Shown piece by piece: positions 26,307 through 35,126 of a stretch of 64,000 bases of DNA. The translations under genes and the position numbers were made by a program. Every line of letters starts with the position of its first letter. Within the stretch, counting starts at the first letter, position 1. The DNA is from Candidatus Hydrogenedentota bacterium (GTDB lineage: Bacteria > Hydrogenedentota > Hydrogenedentia > Hydrogenedentales > SLHB01), in assembly GCA_016215105.1 (NCBI GenBank), contig JACRLJ010000001.1, forward strand, positions 33,461 to 97,460. The letters run 5' to 3'. The notes beneath the pieces were generated by a model. The model was not told the origin of the DNA. It saw only the letters and a list, made by a program, of their open reading frames with translations, and did not search any database.

Positions 26307-28970
26307 ATGAGAAGCTTCGATGAGCACAAGGATCCTGTTCGTGACTGTATCGACAAGGCGCGTCAAGCCGCAAAGGAATCACCCGATACCGCGCGCGCGC
26401 TGATGGTCGATGCCGAAGCCACGGCTACGGCGAAGGGCATTGCTACAGATTTGGTGTCCTGCGCGGAAGGCTGGAAGGAAGCGCTGGGCGACAACGAGAG
26501 AGCGTGCGCCTGTCTTGAAAAGGCCGAGGCCTCGGCTGACGAGTACGCGCCTGTCATGGTACTCTGCGCCGAAGGCTGGAGAAACGTCGTAGATGATCGA
26601 GGCAGGTCTCGGGCCTGCCTGGAGAGGGCCGAAACGGTGGCAAGGAGGGACGCACGGGGGCTGATAGCCTGCGCGGACGCCTGGAAAAACATCTTCGCTG
26701 ACACTGAGAAGTCGCGCGCTTGTCTCGACAAGGCCGATTCACTCGCGAGGAAGAGCAGCATCGTACTCGAGCTCACGATCTGTTCCAAAGACTTGATCAT
26801 TCGATTGGGCGACCGCGAGCGATCCCGAGACTATCTCGCCAGGGCTACGGCGTTGTCGGTGGCCAAGAATAGCGCAATGGAATTGGCGTGGTGCGCGAAA
26901 GACTGGAGCGAGTCGCTCAATGACGGTGAACAAGCTCGCGAGTGCATGGACAAAGCCTTGGCCCTGGCCAAAGACGATGCAGAGAACCTTGCGTGGTGCG
27001 CTGCTTCGGTCCGGAGCGCACTCGGTGACGCTGACCGCGCCCGCGCCTGCCTAATTGAAGCCGAATCCCTGGCAAAGAACGATGCACAGCCTCTAGCGGC
27101 TTGCGCTACTCAATGGATGGACGTGTTCGATGAACCGGAGCGGGCCCGTGCGTGCCTTGAGAAGGCCGAGGCCAACGCCGGGAGTAGCGTGACGGATCTA
27201 CTGCGCTGCGCAGAAGGCTGGATGAATCCATTCGACGAAAGTGAAAAAGCCCGCGCTTGCCTGGAAACGGCGGAGGCGCTGCCTACGAATTCTACATCGG
27301 ACCTCGTGCAATGCGCGGACGATTGGATGGAATTGTTTGACGAACGCGAGAAGGCTCGTAAGTGTCTGGAAAAAGCTGAGGCGTTGGCCGTGGCAGCGAG
27401 CGATGTGTGGGGTTTTGACTGGTGTGCGACAAGCTGGAAGCGTCAGCTCCACGACGATAATAAAGCGCGTGCTTGCTTAGACAAAGCCGTGTCGGTTTCG
27501 TTGGCCAAGAACTGTCCGTCGGATCTTGTAACCTGCGCCAGGAACTTCGCTTTACTGTTCAAAGATATGAGAAGAGCCCGCGAATTGTTGGAGAATGCCG
27601 AGACCGTCGCAGGGTCCGACGCCAACGGTTTGGCGCGGTGCGCCGAGGGTTGGGAAAACGTGTTGGAAGAGAGTGAAAGAGCGCGCGCCTGTCTGGGTAA
27701 GGCCCGAGTGGTGGCCGCAACAGGAGACAATGGTCTGACGCGGTGTGCCGACCTCTGGGTGGAATTATTCGGAGACCGTGATGAAGCCCGTGCCTGCCTG
27801 AAGAAGGCTGGGGCGGGTACCAGGCAAGACGTATGGAGTCTCGTCGATTGTGGCTATCACTGGCAGAAATCCCTCGAAGACGCAGACGGCGCCCGAGCCT
27901 GCCTGAAGAAGGCCCAGGCCAAAGCAAAAGCCGCATGGGAGCTGACCTTGTGCGCCGAGGAATGGAAGATTGGGTTCGGTGACCTTGACAGCGCCCGTGT
28001 GTGTTTGGAGAAGGGCGAGGCCGCGGCGAAGAACGACGCCTCTTCTCTTCTGGATTGCGCTGAACATTGGAATAGGTTGCTCGGCAACCGTGAGAGAGCC
28101 CGTACCTGTCTAGGCAAAGCCGAGGAAGTGGCCAAAAACGACGCGTCGCGGCTGGCGGCCTGCGCCCGAGGATGGAAGAACCTTTTCGACGACCGCGAGA
28201 GGGCGCGTGCTTGCCTAAGCAAGGCTGAGTTGGCGGCAAAGGATGACGCATCGCAGTTGGTTGCTTGCGCTAGAGGATGGAAAGAATTGTTCGACGATGA
28301 TGAAAGGGCCCGCACCCTTTTGTCCGGCGCCGAAGCGGCAACTAAAGTCGGCGCCCGAGCGCTGGTGGCATGTGCGTCGGCTTGGGAGATGCTATTCCAC
28401 GACGATGAAAGAGCGAGTGCATGCCTGGACAGAGCCGAAGTGGTTACGGACGATGCGGGGCAGTTTCTGTGGTGCGCCAGCATCATGATATCCAGTCGCG
28501 ACAACTATGAGCGCGCACGCGTCTTTCTAATCAAAGCGGAGGCAGTAGCCAAGGAGGCGCCTGACCTGATTCGGTGCGCCGATCGGTGGATGGGGCCACC
28601 GCTCAATGACAATGACGCCGCCCGGGCCTGCTTACGCAAGGCCGAAACCATGGCCTGCGAAACGGCGGAGTTGGATGAATGCGCCAGCCTTTGGAAGAAA
28701 CTCGGAGACAATGCCAAGGCTCGCACGTGCCGGTGGCGAGCGCGAAAAGGCGACGTAGCGTTCATCGCCATCTGGATCGGATTCTTTCTCCTCTTTGCGT
28801 GGGGGGCTCAGCACGTGGCCGGACTTATCACGCACGCATTGGGGCGTCCGTGGGTCTACTGGGTTTGTACGGTCGTCGCAATACCGGTCTCGCTGGTACT
28901 GGGCCGCCTCTGCACGCGATGGGTGATAACGCGGATTCCAAAGAGCATCAAAACGCGGTACATGAAGTGA
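26307..28970 (+). CDS. Cys/Trp-rich TPR-like solenoid protein with C-terminal membrane anchor (paralog A)
   Basis: The 887-residue protein is built, after a ~58-residue cap (MRSFDEHKDPVRDCIDKARQ start), from about 21 tandem units, mostly 35 residues (34-37). A typical unit reads DASQLVACARGWKELFDDRE then RARACLSKAELAAKD. It resembles a TPR helix pair but has Cys-Ala at positions 7-8, Trp at 11, Asp-Asp near 16-17 and a second Cys near 24. The last ~75 residues hold two hydrophobic stretches (FIAIWIGFFLLFAWGAQHVA, WVYWVCTVVAIPVSLVLGRL) and a basic tail, so it is probably tail-anchored with the solenoid in the cytoplasm. Function is unknown. The start matches paralog B, including AAGCGGGGAAT upstream. 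Confidence 0.8.
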   Translation: MRSFDEHKDPVRDCIDKARQAAKESPDTARALMVDAEATATAKGIATDLVSCAEGWKEALGDNERACACLEKAEASADEYAPVMVLCAEGWRNVVDDRGRSRACLERAETVARRDARGLIACADAWKNIFADTEKSRACLDKADSLARKSSIVLELTICSKDLIIRLGDRERSRDYLARATALSVAKNSAMELAWCAKDWSESLNDGEQARECMDKALALAKDDAENLAWCAASVRSALGDADRARACLIEAESLAKNDAQPLAACATQWMDVFDEPERARACLEKAEANAGSSVTDLLRCAEGWMNPFDESEKARACLETAEALPTNSTSDLVQCADDWMELFDEREKARKCLEKAEALAVAASDVWGFDWCATSWKRQLHDDNKARACLDKAVSVSLAKNCPSDLVTCARNFALLFKDMRRARELLENAETVAGSDANGLARCAEGWENVLEESERARACLGKARVVAATGDNGLTRCADLWVELFGDRDEARACLKKAGAGTRQDVWSLVDCGYHWQKSLEDADGARACLKKAQAKAKAAWELTLCAEEWKIGFGDLDSARVCLEKGEAAAKNDASSLLDCAEHWNRLLGNRERARTCLGKAEEVAKNDASRLAACARGWKNLFDDRERARACLSKAELAAKDDASQLVACARGWKELFDDDERARTLLSGAEAATKVGARALVACASAWEMLFHDDERASACLDRAEVVTDDAGQFLWCASIMISSRDNYERARVFLIKAEAVAKEAPDLIRCADRWMGPPLNDNDAARACLRKAETMACETAELDECASLWKKLGDNAKARTCRWRARKGDVAFIAIWIGFFLLFAWGAQHVAGLITHALGRPWVYWVCTVVAIPVSLVLGRLCTRWVITRIPKSIKTRYMK

Positions 28971-29049
28971 TAAGGAATCACGAACGGCGTGATACGGGCG
29001 CAGTCGGCCAGGGCTTCTGGTGTAGGCAGATGAAGCGGGGAATTCGGAA

Positions 29050-31374
29050 ATGAGAAACTTCCGTGAGCGCAAGAATCCTGTACACGACTGCATCGAGAAG
29101 GCGCGGCAAGCCGCAAAGGAATCGCCAGAAACGGCGCGCGCGCTCTTGGGTAAAGCCGAGATCAAGGCTTGGGCGAGGGGTTCCGCTGCCGATCTGGTGG
29201 CCTGCGCAGACGCCTGGAACGAAGCCCTGGACGACCTAAAGAACGCGCGCGACTGTCTGGACGGAGCCGAGCTAGCGGCTAAGGCGAGTCCTCTTGGTCT
29301 GGTGTGCTGCGCGGACGCTTGGAAGCGCCTGTTCGACGACGTTGGAGGAATTTGGACGTGCCTGGACAAGGCTGAGGCCAGCGCCAAGGCCACGAATCGC
29401 GCGTACGATCTGGCGTGTGTCGCCGAGCGTTTAGAGCGCCTCGTCGCCAGCCGCGAAAGATCTCTCGCCTGCCTGAACGACGCTACTGCGCTGGCGACGG
29501 CTACGAGCGACATGATGGGCCTGGGGAAGTGCGCGCGAGTTTGGAAGGACTTGTTCGACGATATTGAGCTAGGGCGGGTTTGCCTGGAAAAGGCCGTGAC
29601 GGCGGCCAAGAGTGACGCAAGGATGCTGACATATTGCGCGTTCGACCTAAAGGAAGCGCTTGGCGACGCCGAGCGCGCCCGCGCCTGCCTGAACGAAGCG
29701 GAATCACTGGCGAAAGGGGACGCGCTGCTGCTTACGATGTGCGCCGAAGGTTGGGTGTATCTGTTGGGTGACGTTCCAAGAGCCCGAGCGTGCCTGGAAA
29801 AGGCCGAGGCCAGCGCCAAGGACCAGATCGGCCATGTGCAATTTGTGTGGCGCACTGAAGGCCGGACGTATCTACTGAATGACCGCGATGGCTCCAGCGC
29901 CTACTGGGACAGGGCCGAGATCGTAATCAGGAATGAGTCGGTGGACCTCGCGCAGTGCGCGGACGCTTGGGTAAACCTGCTCGATGACCGCGAGAAAGCC
30001 CGCATATGCTTGGACAAAGCTGAGACGGCGGCGGTGGCCGGCGATGATACTGAAGGCTTGGTGAGTTGCGCCGAGGTCTGGAAGAGTCAGCTTGGTGACA
30101 CGGCGAAAGCCCGCGCCTGCCTCGACAAAACCATGGCAATGTCTGTGGCCGGGGGCCATGCGGCGGATGTTGTGATCTGCGCCGAAAACTGGGACCGGTT
30201 GTTTGGTGATATTGAGAAGGCGCGCGAATGCTTAGTCACGGCGGAAACCCTCGGTGAGTCTGAGGCATTCGGTCTAGTGCGATGCGCCGACGCTTGGGCG
30301 GAAGTCATGGAAGACGGTGGAAGAGCGCGTGCGTGTTTGGAAAGGGCCGAAGTCGCGGCACATACCGCCGACGCTCTTGTGCGGTGTCTTGACCGCTGGG
30401 TGAGACTGTTTAACGACGTCGACAAGGCTCGTGCCTGCCTGGAGAAAGCGGAGGCCATGGCCGAGCACGATGCGAGCCACTTAATGGCGTGCGCCGAACG
30501 CTGGAAGGTTACGCTCCGTGACGAGATTAGGGCCCGCGCCTGCCTGGCGAAGGCGGAGACGGCGGCCAAGGATAACGCCTCGCAATTGGTTGAATGCGCC
30601 GGACACCGGCTGGACATGTTCGGCGACAGCGACGAAGCTCGCGCCCGCCTGGTCGAAGCCGAAGCGGCGGCAAAGGATGACGCGCGAGGCCTCGTGGAGT
30701 GCGCCAGCGGCTGGAAGAGGCAATTCGGAGACGATGAGAGAGCCCGCGCGTGCCTAACCAATGCCGAGGCGCTGGCCAAGGACCACGCGCTGCGATTAGC
30801 GGCCTGCGCCCAAGGTTGGATCGAAACCTTCAACGACGCCGAACGGGCCAGTGCGATTCTGACCAAGGCCGAGATAGCGGCAAAGGATGACGCGTCGCAG
30901 CTAGTGGCCTGCGCCACAGAGTGGAAGGAAATGTTCAACGATGTTGAGCGAGCCAATGCGATTCTGAGCAAGGCTGAGTCTGTGGCGAAGGATGACGCGT
31001 CCCAGCTTGTGGCCTGCGCCCATGGTTGGAAGGAGTTGTTCAATGAAGGAGATCGAGCCCGCGCGCTCTTGATAAGGGCTGAGGCCGTAGCGACGGTTGG
31101 CGCTATGCCACTGGTGAAATGCGCATACGCCTGGAAGTCTCTGTTCGACGACCGTGAACGGGTCCGTGTCTGCCAGGACCGGGCTGACGCGGCGGTCTCG
31201 GATAGCGCGAACGACCTTTTGTGGGCCGCCAACTACATGAGGCTGTTTTTCCATGACCGCGAGAGGGCGCGCGCTTTTCTACGCAAGGCCGAAGCAATTG
31301 CCCACGAGACGGAGGATCTGGATGAGTGCGCCCGCCAACGGGACATACTCGGAGACGATGGTAAGACCTGCTAG
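29050..31374 (+). CDS. Cys/Trp-rich TPR-like solenoid protein (paralog B), anchor lost
   Basis: The 774-residue tandem paralog of the preceding gene begins MRNFRERKNPVHDCIEKARQ and has about 20 of the same 35-residue units, such as DASQLVACATEWKEMFNDVE then RANAILSKAE. The leader repeats AAGCGGGGAAT found before paralog A. Translation stops at a TAG just where paralog A enters its anchor; beyond the stop the same frame still reads RQWRERKGG, matching RWRARKGD of A. It therefore looks like a soluble, nonsense-truncated copy. Partner or ligand is unknown. The 79-base gap suggests co-transcription with paralog A. Confidence 0.8.
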   Translation: MRNFRERKNPVHDCIEKARQAAKESPETARALLGKAEIKAWARGSAADLVACADAWNEALDDLKNARDCLDGAELAAKASPLGLVCCADAWKRLFDDVGGIWTCLDKAEASAKATNRAYDLACVAERLERLVASRERSLACLNDATALATATSDMMGLGKCARVWKDLFDDIELGRVCLEKAVTAAKSDARMLTYCAFDLKEALGDAERARACLNEAESLAKGDALLLTMCAEGWVYLLGDVPRARACLEKAEASAKDQIGHVQFVWRTEGRTYLLNDRDGSSAYWDRAEIVIRNESVDLAQCADAWVNLLDDREKARICLDKAETAAVAGDDTEGLVSCAEVWKSQLGDTAKARACLDKTMAMSVAGGHAADVVICAENWDRLFGDIEKARECLVTAETLGESEAFGLVRCADAWAEVMEDGGRARACLERAEVAAHTADALVRCLDRWVRLFNDVDKARACLEKAEAMAEHDASHLMACAERWKVTLRDEIRARACLAKAETAAKDNASQLVECAGHRLDMFGDSDEARARLVEAEAAAKDDARGLVECASGWKRQFGDDERARACLTNAEALAKDHALRLAACAQGWIETFNDAERASAILTKAEIAAKDDASQLVACATEWKEMFNDVERANAILSKAESVAKDDASQLVACAHGWKELFNEGDRARALLIRAEAVATVGAMPLVKCAYAWKSLFDDRERVRVCQDRADAAVSDSANDLLWAANYMRLFFHDRERARAFLRKAEAIAHETEDLDECARQRDILGDDGKTC

Positions 31375-32257
31375 CGCCAGTGGCGGGAGCGAAAGGGCGG
31401 ACGCGGCGTTTCCTTCGAATTTGGACCGATAGCTGGCAGCCATGAGCCCCGTTTTGTGTCTTGTTCAACCATGCAAAGAATTATTATTGATAGCGTGTTT
31501 TGTCAACCAAAAGGACCCTCGTTTCGCCAGGTCACCCTTCTCAGTCCCGGCCGACCTTGAACCCAGCCGCCTCCCACCCTCGTCTCGTAAGTCCATTACC
31601 CAGCAATTACTTATCCCATGAATGCCCTTGTTTCGAAAAGCCGCCCAATCCCGCGGTGAGCCGGGGGCCTCTCCCCATCCCCCGCTCGTCTCACCTATGG
31701 CGCCAACTCCGGAGTCCGAATACGCTCAGCCTGCTTTTTCGCGGGGCGCTTTTCCGTGCTCCTGACCGTCACCTTCTTGTTCTTTCTCGCAGAAGTTCGC
31801 ACCGCGGAATCTGAAAGTCGTCTTGCCGCGATCTCTTTTCAGCCGGTCGCCTGTCTTCGTAATTCCTAGATTTCAGATCTGAGATCTGAGATCTGAGATT
31901 TCAAATCTCAAATCCCTTTGGGTTGCGGCCACACCGGGCTATGCAATCTGGGGTTTCCAGACCAAAAACCACCTCGCAAGCCGAAACAACTGCCCATCAT
32001 ATATAGGAGTAGATCGCGAGGTGATCGAGCCAAGGTTTGACCTCCACCGTCATGGGTAGGTCGTGGCGCGCCGGGCAGGCTATCGAATGCGGCGAGGAGG
32101 CCGCATCTACTATAGCGATCCACCGACCGGTTCATTCGCAAGTTGCAGCGGGAGCGAGGGACGGGCCACACCCATGAGTTCTGTCCTAGACGCCCCGACC
32201 GGCGGCTGAGGACAGCCGCCCTCCCGGCCTCACCGCTTACGGAGTTCGCCGGTTTGA
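31375..32257. other. Repeat-rich spacer before the riboflavin operon
   Basis: No gene is supported in this ~880-base stretch. It contains decayed anchor sequence of paralog B just after 31374, a tandem GATCTGA array (31870-31899) joined to a 7-bp palindrome, and a perfect 7-bp hairpin GGCGGCT/AGCCGCC (32201-32220). Codon-like structure is absent from the open frames here. Confidence 0.55.
31870..31915. repeat. Short tandem repeat and palindrome
   Basis: GATCTGA is repeated three times in tandem, then GAGATTT-C-AAATCTC forms a 7-bp inverted repeat. Three to four short units with no unique spacers exclude a CRISPR array. Confidence 0.7.
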
Positions 32258-32287
32258 TTGACACCCCGTGCAAATCATTGGTACACT
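32258..32287 (+). promoter_or_regulatory. Sigma-70-type promoter of the riboflavin operon
   Basis: TTGACA (32258-32263) and TACACT (32282-32287) are separated by 18 bases. Transcription would start near 32294, about 57 bases before the FMN riboswitch. The match and position make this the likely operon promoter. Confidence 0.65.
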
Positions 32288-32350
32288 ACCGTTTGAGCGT
32301 CACGGGAGTGGCCGTGGCGGTCAAAATAGTTTTTATCACAAGCGAAGTAA

Positions 32351-32462
32351 GCCTTCGGGGCAGGGTGCGATTCCCGACCGGCGGTAATAGCCCGCGAGCG
32401 CATTTGCGCAGGATCTGGTGAAATTCCAGGGCCGACGGTACAGTCCGGATGAAAGAAGGCGG
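32351..32462 (+). promoter_or_regulatory. FMN riboswitch (RFN element)
   Basis: The aptamer's conserved blocks appear in order: CTTCGGGGCAGGGTGCGATT, CCCGACCGGCGGTAATAGCC, CGCGAGCG, GGATCTGGTGAAATTCCAG, GGCCGACGGTACAGTCCGG and ATGAAAGAAGG. It binds flavin mononucleotide and switches expression of riboflavin genes off. It is followed directly by an intrinsic terminator and ribD. Confidence 0.96.
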
Positions 32463-32473
32463 TGGAGCAGTGT

Positions 32474-32510
32474 GTCCCGAAGGTTTCCCGCCGTCGGGAC
32501 GTTTTTATTT
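32474..32510 (+). terminator. Intrinsic terminator of the FMN riboswitch
   Basis: A 7-bp stem (GTCCCGA/TCGGGAC) with a 13-base loop is followed by GTTTTTATTT. With FMN bound, this hairpin should end transcription. Its U-run abuts the ribD ATG at 32511, so the terminator stem also covers the place where a ribosome-binding site would be. Confidence 0.88.
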
Positions 32511-33590
32511 ATGGCCAACGATCACGAGCACATGGAACGCGCGCTGGCCCTGGCCGCGCAGGGCCGGGGACGTACCAGTCCCAACCCTATGGTGGGCTGC
32601 GTCATTGTGTGCCATGGAAAGGTCATTGGCGAAGGCTTTCACGAGAAAGCCGGTGAGCCGCACGCGGAAATCAATGCCGCGCGCGCCGCGGGCGACATTT
32701 CCGGCGCCACCGTGTACGTCACCTTGGAGCCTTGTGCGCACTACGGGCGCACGCCTCCCTGCGCGGACTTCTTGATCGAACGGAAACCGGCCCGCGTGGT
32801 TATCGCGATGGTCGATCCCGATCCGCGCGTTTCCGGCGAAGGCGTCACCCGGCTTCGCGGCGCCGGAATCGCGGTGGAAGTGGGCGTTCTGGAAGACCGG
32901 GCGCGCCGCCTCAACGAAGTGTTCATCAAATACACGACCACAAAGACGCCTTTCGTGATCGCAAAATGTGGCATGACCCTGGACGGGAAAATTGCCACAC
33001 GGACCGGCGATTCCCGCTGGGTCACGTGCGAGGAATCCCGCCGCATGGTCCACGAACTGCGCAACGAAGTGGACGCCATCATGGTGGGAAGCCGCACGGT
33101 CATGCTCGATGATCCGAGCCTTACCACGCGCCTCGATCACGGCAAAGTGAAGGACCCGATCCGAATTATTCTCGATGCCGGCGACTACCTCGATAGCGGC
33201 CGCCGCGTGTTTCACAGCGAGAGCGGTTCGCCGACGTGGGTTGCGGTTCCGGATGACCGGCATTTCGACGGCGCCGATGAGGTTATTCGCGTTCCGGGTG
33301 GCAACGGCGGCCTCGACATCCGGCTGCTGATGCGCGAACTCGCGAAGCGCGAAGTGACGTCTGTCCTGATCGAGGGCGGCGGCACAACCCACGCTTCGGC
33401 GTTTGAAGCCGGCATCGTTGACAAGGTCATGTTCTTTGTAGCGCCGAAGATAGTCGGTGGCCGTGACGCCGTTACGGCCGTCGAGGGCGAAGGTATCGCC
33501 CGGATGAATGACGCCGTGGTGTTGGAGAATATGACCGTGCGCCCGGTAGGAATAGACCTGTTGATTGAAGCGTACGTTTGCAAAGGGTAA
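32511..33590 (+). CDS. ribD: Bifunctional riboflavin deaminase/reductase RibD
   Basis: RibD deaminates then reduces the pyrimidine intermediate in riboflavin synthesis. The deaminase half has SPNPMVGCVIV, GEPHAEINAA and LEPCAHYGRTPPCADFLI (zinc ligands). The reductase half has AKCGMTLDGKIATRTGDSRW and VGSRTVMLDDPSLTTR, with GGGTTHASAFEAGIVD near the end. From ATG 32511 the length is 359 residues, normal. The frame is open upstream to 32418 but that part is riboswitch. No clear ribosome-binding site lies between the terminator and the ATG; GGTGGAG at 32460 is too far unless the RNA refolds. Confidence 0.95.
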   Translation: MANDHEHMERALALAAQGRGRTSPNPMVGCVIVCHGKVIGEGFHEKAGEPHAEINAARAAGDISGATVYVTLEPCAHYGRTPPCADFLIERKPARVVIAMVDPDPRVSGEGVTRLRGAGIAVEVGVLEDRARRLNEVFIKYTTTKTPFVIAKCGMTLDGKIATRTGDSRWVTCEESRRMVHELRNEVDAIMVGSRTVMLDDPSLTTRLDHGKVKDPIRIILDAGDYLDSGRRVFHSESGSPTWVAVPDDRHFDGADEVIRVPGGNGGLDIRLLMRELAKREVTSVLIEGGGTTHASAFEAGIVDKVMFFVAPKIVGGRDAVTAVEGEGIARMNDAVVLENMTVRPVGIDLLIEAYVCKG

Positions 33591-33599
33591 TGGCGGCTG

Positions 33600-34229
33600 A
33601 TGTTCACCGGGATTATCGAAGAAGTTGGCGCGGTGTCGCGCCGTTCCGGGGCCGATTTGGCGGTCCTGGCCAAGGTCGTGCTCGAGGACCTTCACCTGGG
33701 CGACAGTATCGCGGTGAATGGCGTCTGCCTCACGGTGGCCGCGATCAATGAGCACGATTTCGTGGTACAGATATCGCCGGAAACGTACGCGCGATCTACC
33801 TTGTCCACGGTGCGTCCGGGTGACGCGGTTAACCTGGAACGCGCCATGCTCGCGGGCGGACGATTCGGCGGTCATATGGTGCAGGGACACGTGGATGGCG
33901 TCGGCCACGTGGCCAGCATACAACCGCAAGGCGAGTTCTCGCTGTGGCGGTTCCGTGCGCCGGCGGACGTAGCCCGCTATCTGGTGCCCAAAGGCTCGGT
34001 CGCGGTGGACGGAATCAGTCTCACTGTGGTGGAACCTGCCGGAGACACCTTTGGCGTGGCGGTAATTCCGGCGACTATCGCCAAGACAACACTGGGAAGC
34101 AAGCGTCCCGGCGCAGCGGTGAATCTCGAAGCCGACGTGATCGGTAAGCATATCTATCACTATTTGAAGAACGCATCCAACGGCGCGGGCGTGACAATGG
34201 ACCTGCTCACGCGGCAAGGATTTGTGTGA
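33600..34229 (+). CDS. ribE: Riboflavin synthase alpha chain
   Basis: This enzyme dismutates two 6,7-dimethyl-8-ribityllumazine molecules into riboflavin. The 209-residue protein starts MFTGIIEEVGAV and has two lumazine-binding repeats with SIAVNGVCLTVAAI, GGRFGGHMVQGHVDGVG and SVAVDGISLTVVEPAGD. It begins 9 bases after ribD and is part of the FMN-controlled operon. Confidence 0.95.
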   Translation: MFTGIIEEVGAVSRRSGADLAVLAKVVLEDLHLGDSIAVNGVCLTVAAINEHDFVVQISPETYARSTLSTVRPGDAVNLERAMLAGGRFGGHMVQGHVDGVGHVASIQPQGEFSLWRFRAPADVARYLVPKGSVAVDGISLTVVEPAGDTFGVAVIPATIAKTTLGSKRPGAAVNLEADVIGKHIYHYLKNASNGAGVTMDLLTRQGFV

Positions 34230-34238
34230 TTGCGCCGA

Positions 34239-34259
34239 GTCCGCCATTTGAGCGCGGAC
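34239..34259. repeat. Short palindrome related to the one at 4622
   Basis: GTCCGC and GCGGAC pair across a 9-base loop in the ribE-ribB gap, sharing AGCGCGGAC with the palindrome after recN. Confidence 0.4.
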
Positions 34260-34295
34260 ACGCGATGAAGTAACCGTAGTAGAGAGGTGAAGTCC

Positions 34296-35126
34296 ATGTT
34301 TGCATCCATACCGGACATCCTGGAAGACGTCAGGGCGGGCCGGATGATCATTCTCGTCGATGACGAGGACCGTGAGAACGAAGGCGATCTCATGATCGCC
34401 GCGGAAAAAGTGACTCCCGAGGCGATCAATTTCATGGTGACCCACGGGCGGGGATTGGTGTGCCTGGCTCTGACGCCGCAACGCATCCGCGAATTGGGAC
34501 TTCCTCCCATGACGGCGTCGAACACGTCGCGCTTTCAAACGGCGTTTCACGTGGCCATCGAGGCCGCGCACGGCGTGACCACGGGCGTAAGCGCAGCCGA
34601 TCGGTCGCACACCATCCGTGTGGCCATCGACCCGGTCACGTCACCGCGCGACATCTCGATGCCGGGACATGTCCACACCCTTCGCGCGCGTGATGGCGGC
34701 GTGCTCGTGCGCGCGGGTCAAACGGAGGGCTCGGTGGATTTGGCGCGCCTCGCCGGATTGACCCCGGCAGGGGTCATTTGCGAGGTCATGAATCCGGATG
34801 GGACAATGGCGCGCGTGCCGCAGTTGAAGGAATTCGCCAAGAAACACGGGATTAAGCTGTGCTCGATCGCACCGGCGGCGCCACGAAAAGATCGTTCGGC
34901 GCTCGGCCGAAACGAAACTGCCTACCCCGTGGGGCGAGTTTCATCTGGTGGTTTACGAAACCGAGATAGACGAGTTCCAGCACTTGGCCTTGGTCAAGGG
35001 CGATGTGAACGGAAAAGAGAATGTTCTGGTCCGGGTCCACTCGGAATGTCTGACGGGCGATGTCTTCGGGTCGCTGCGCTGCGATTGCGGCGGGCAGTTG
35101 CAGAAGGCCATGAAACTTATTGGTGA
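34296..35126 (+). CDS. ribB: 3,4-dihydroxy-2-butanone 4-phosphate synthase (RibB part of a frameshifted RibBA)
   Basis: RibB makes the four-carbon unit of riboflavin from ribulose 5-phosphate. The domain is complete from [20 protein letters not shown] through [42 protein letters not shown] and [18 protein letters not shown] to [11 protein letters not shown] near 34870. After this the frame reads about 85 unrelated residues to 35126, while the expected RibBA linker and GTP cyclohydrolase II lie in the +1 frame. The ATG at 34296 follows GAGAGG; a GTG at 34287 falls inside that site. Confidence 0.85.
   Translation: MFASIPDILEDVRAGRMIILVDDEDRENEGDLMIAAEKVTPEAINFMVTHGRGLVCLALTPQRIRELGLPPMTASNTSRFQTAFHVAIEAAHGVTTGVSAADRSHTIRVAIDPVTSPRDISMPGHVHTLRARDGGVLVRAGQTEGSVDLARLAGLTPAGVICEVMNPDGTMARVPQLKEFAKKHGIKLCSIAPAAPRKDRSALGRNETAYPVGRVSSGGLRNRDRRVPALGLGQGRCERKRECSGPGPLGMSDGRCLRVAALRLRRAVAEGHETYW

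Noticed and set aside
28632-31232. Long minus-strand frames (407 and 381 codons) opposite the solenoid genes with repeating Ser/Ala/Arg pattern
   Set aside because: The repetition simply mirrors the repeats of the plus-strand genes; no start context or independent conservation is visible.
31870-31915. Possible CRISPR-like array
   Set aside because: Units are only 7 bases in direct tandem, without unique spacers; no cas genes are present.
32505-34610. A 701-codon open frame on the minus strand opposite ribD, ribE and ribB
   Set aside because: It lies fully antisense to genes with clear catalytic motifs, and its composition (His/Arg/Asp-rich) is that of a GC-rich shadow frame.
34865-34890. 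Programmed ribosomal frameshift joining RibB and RibA
   Set aside because: No slippery heptamer, RF2-like stop context or stimulatory Shine-Dalgarno site was seen at the switch, and linker residues are missing, so an indel is more likely.
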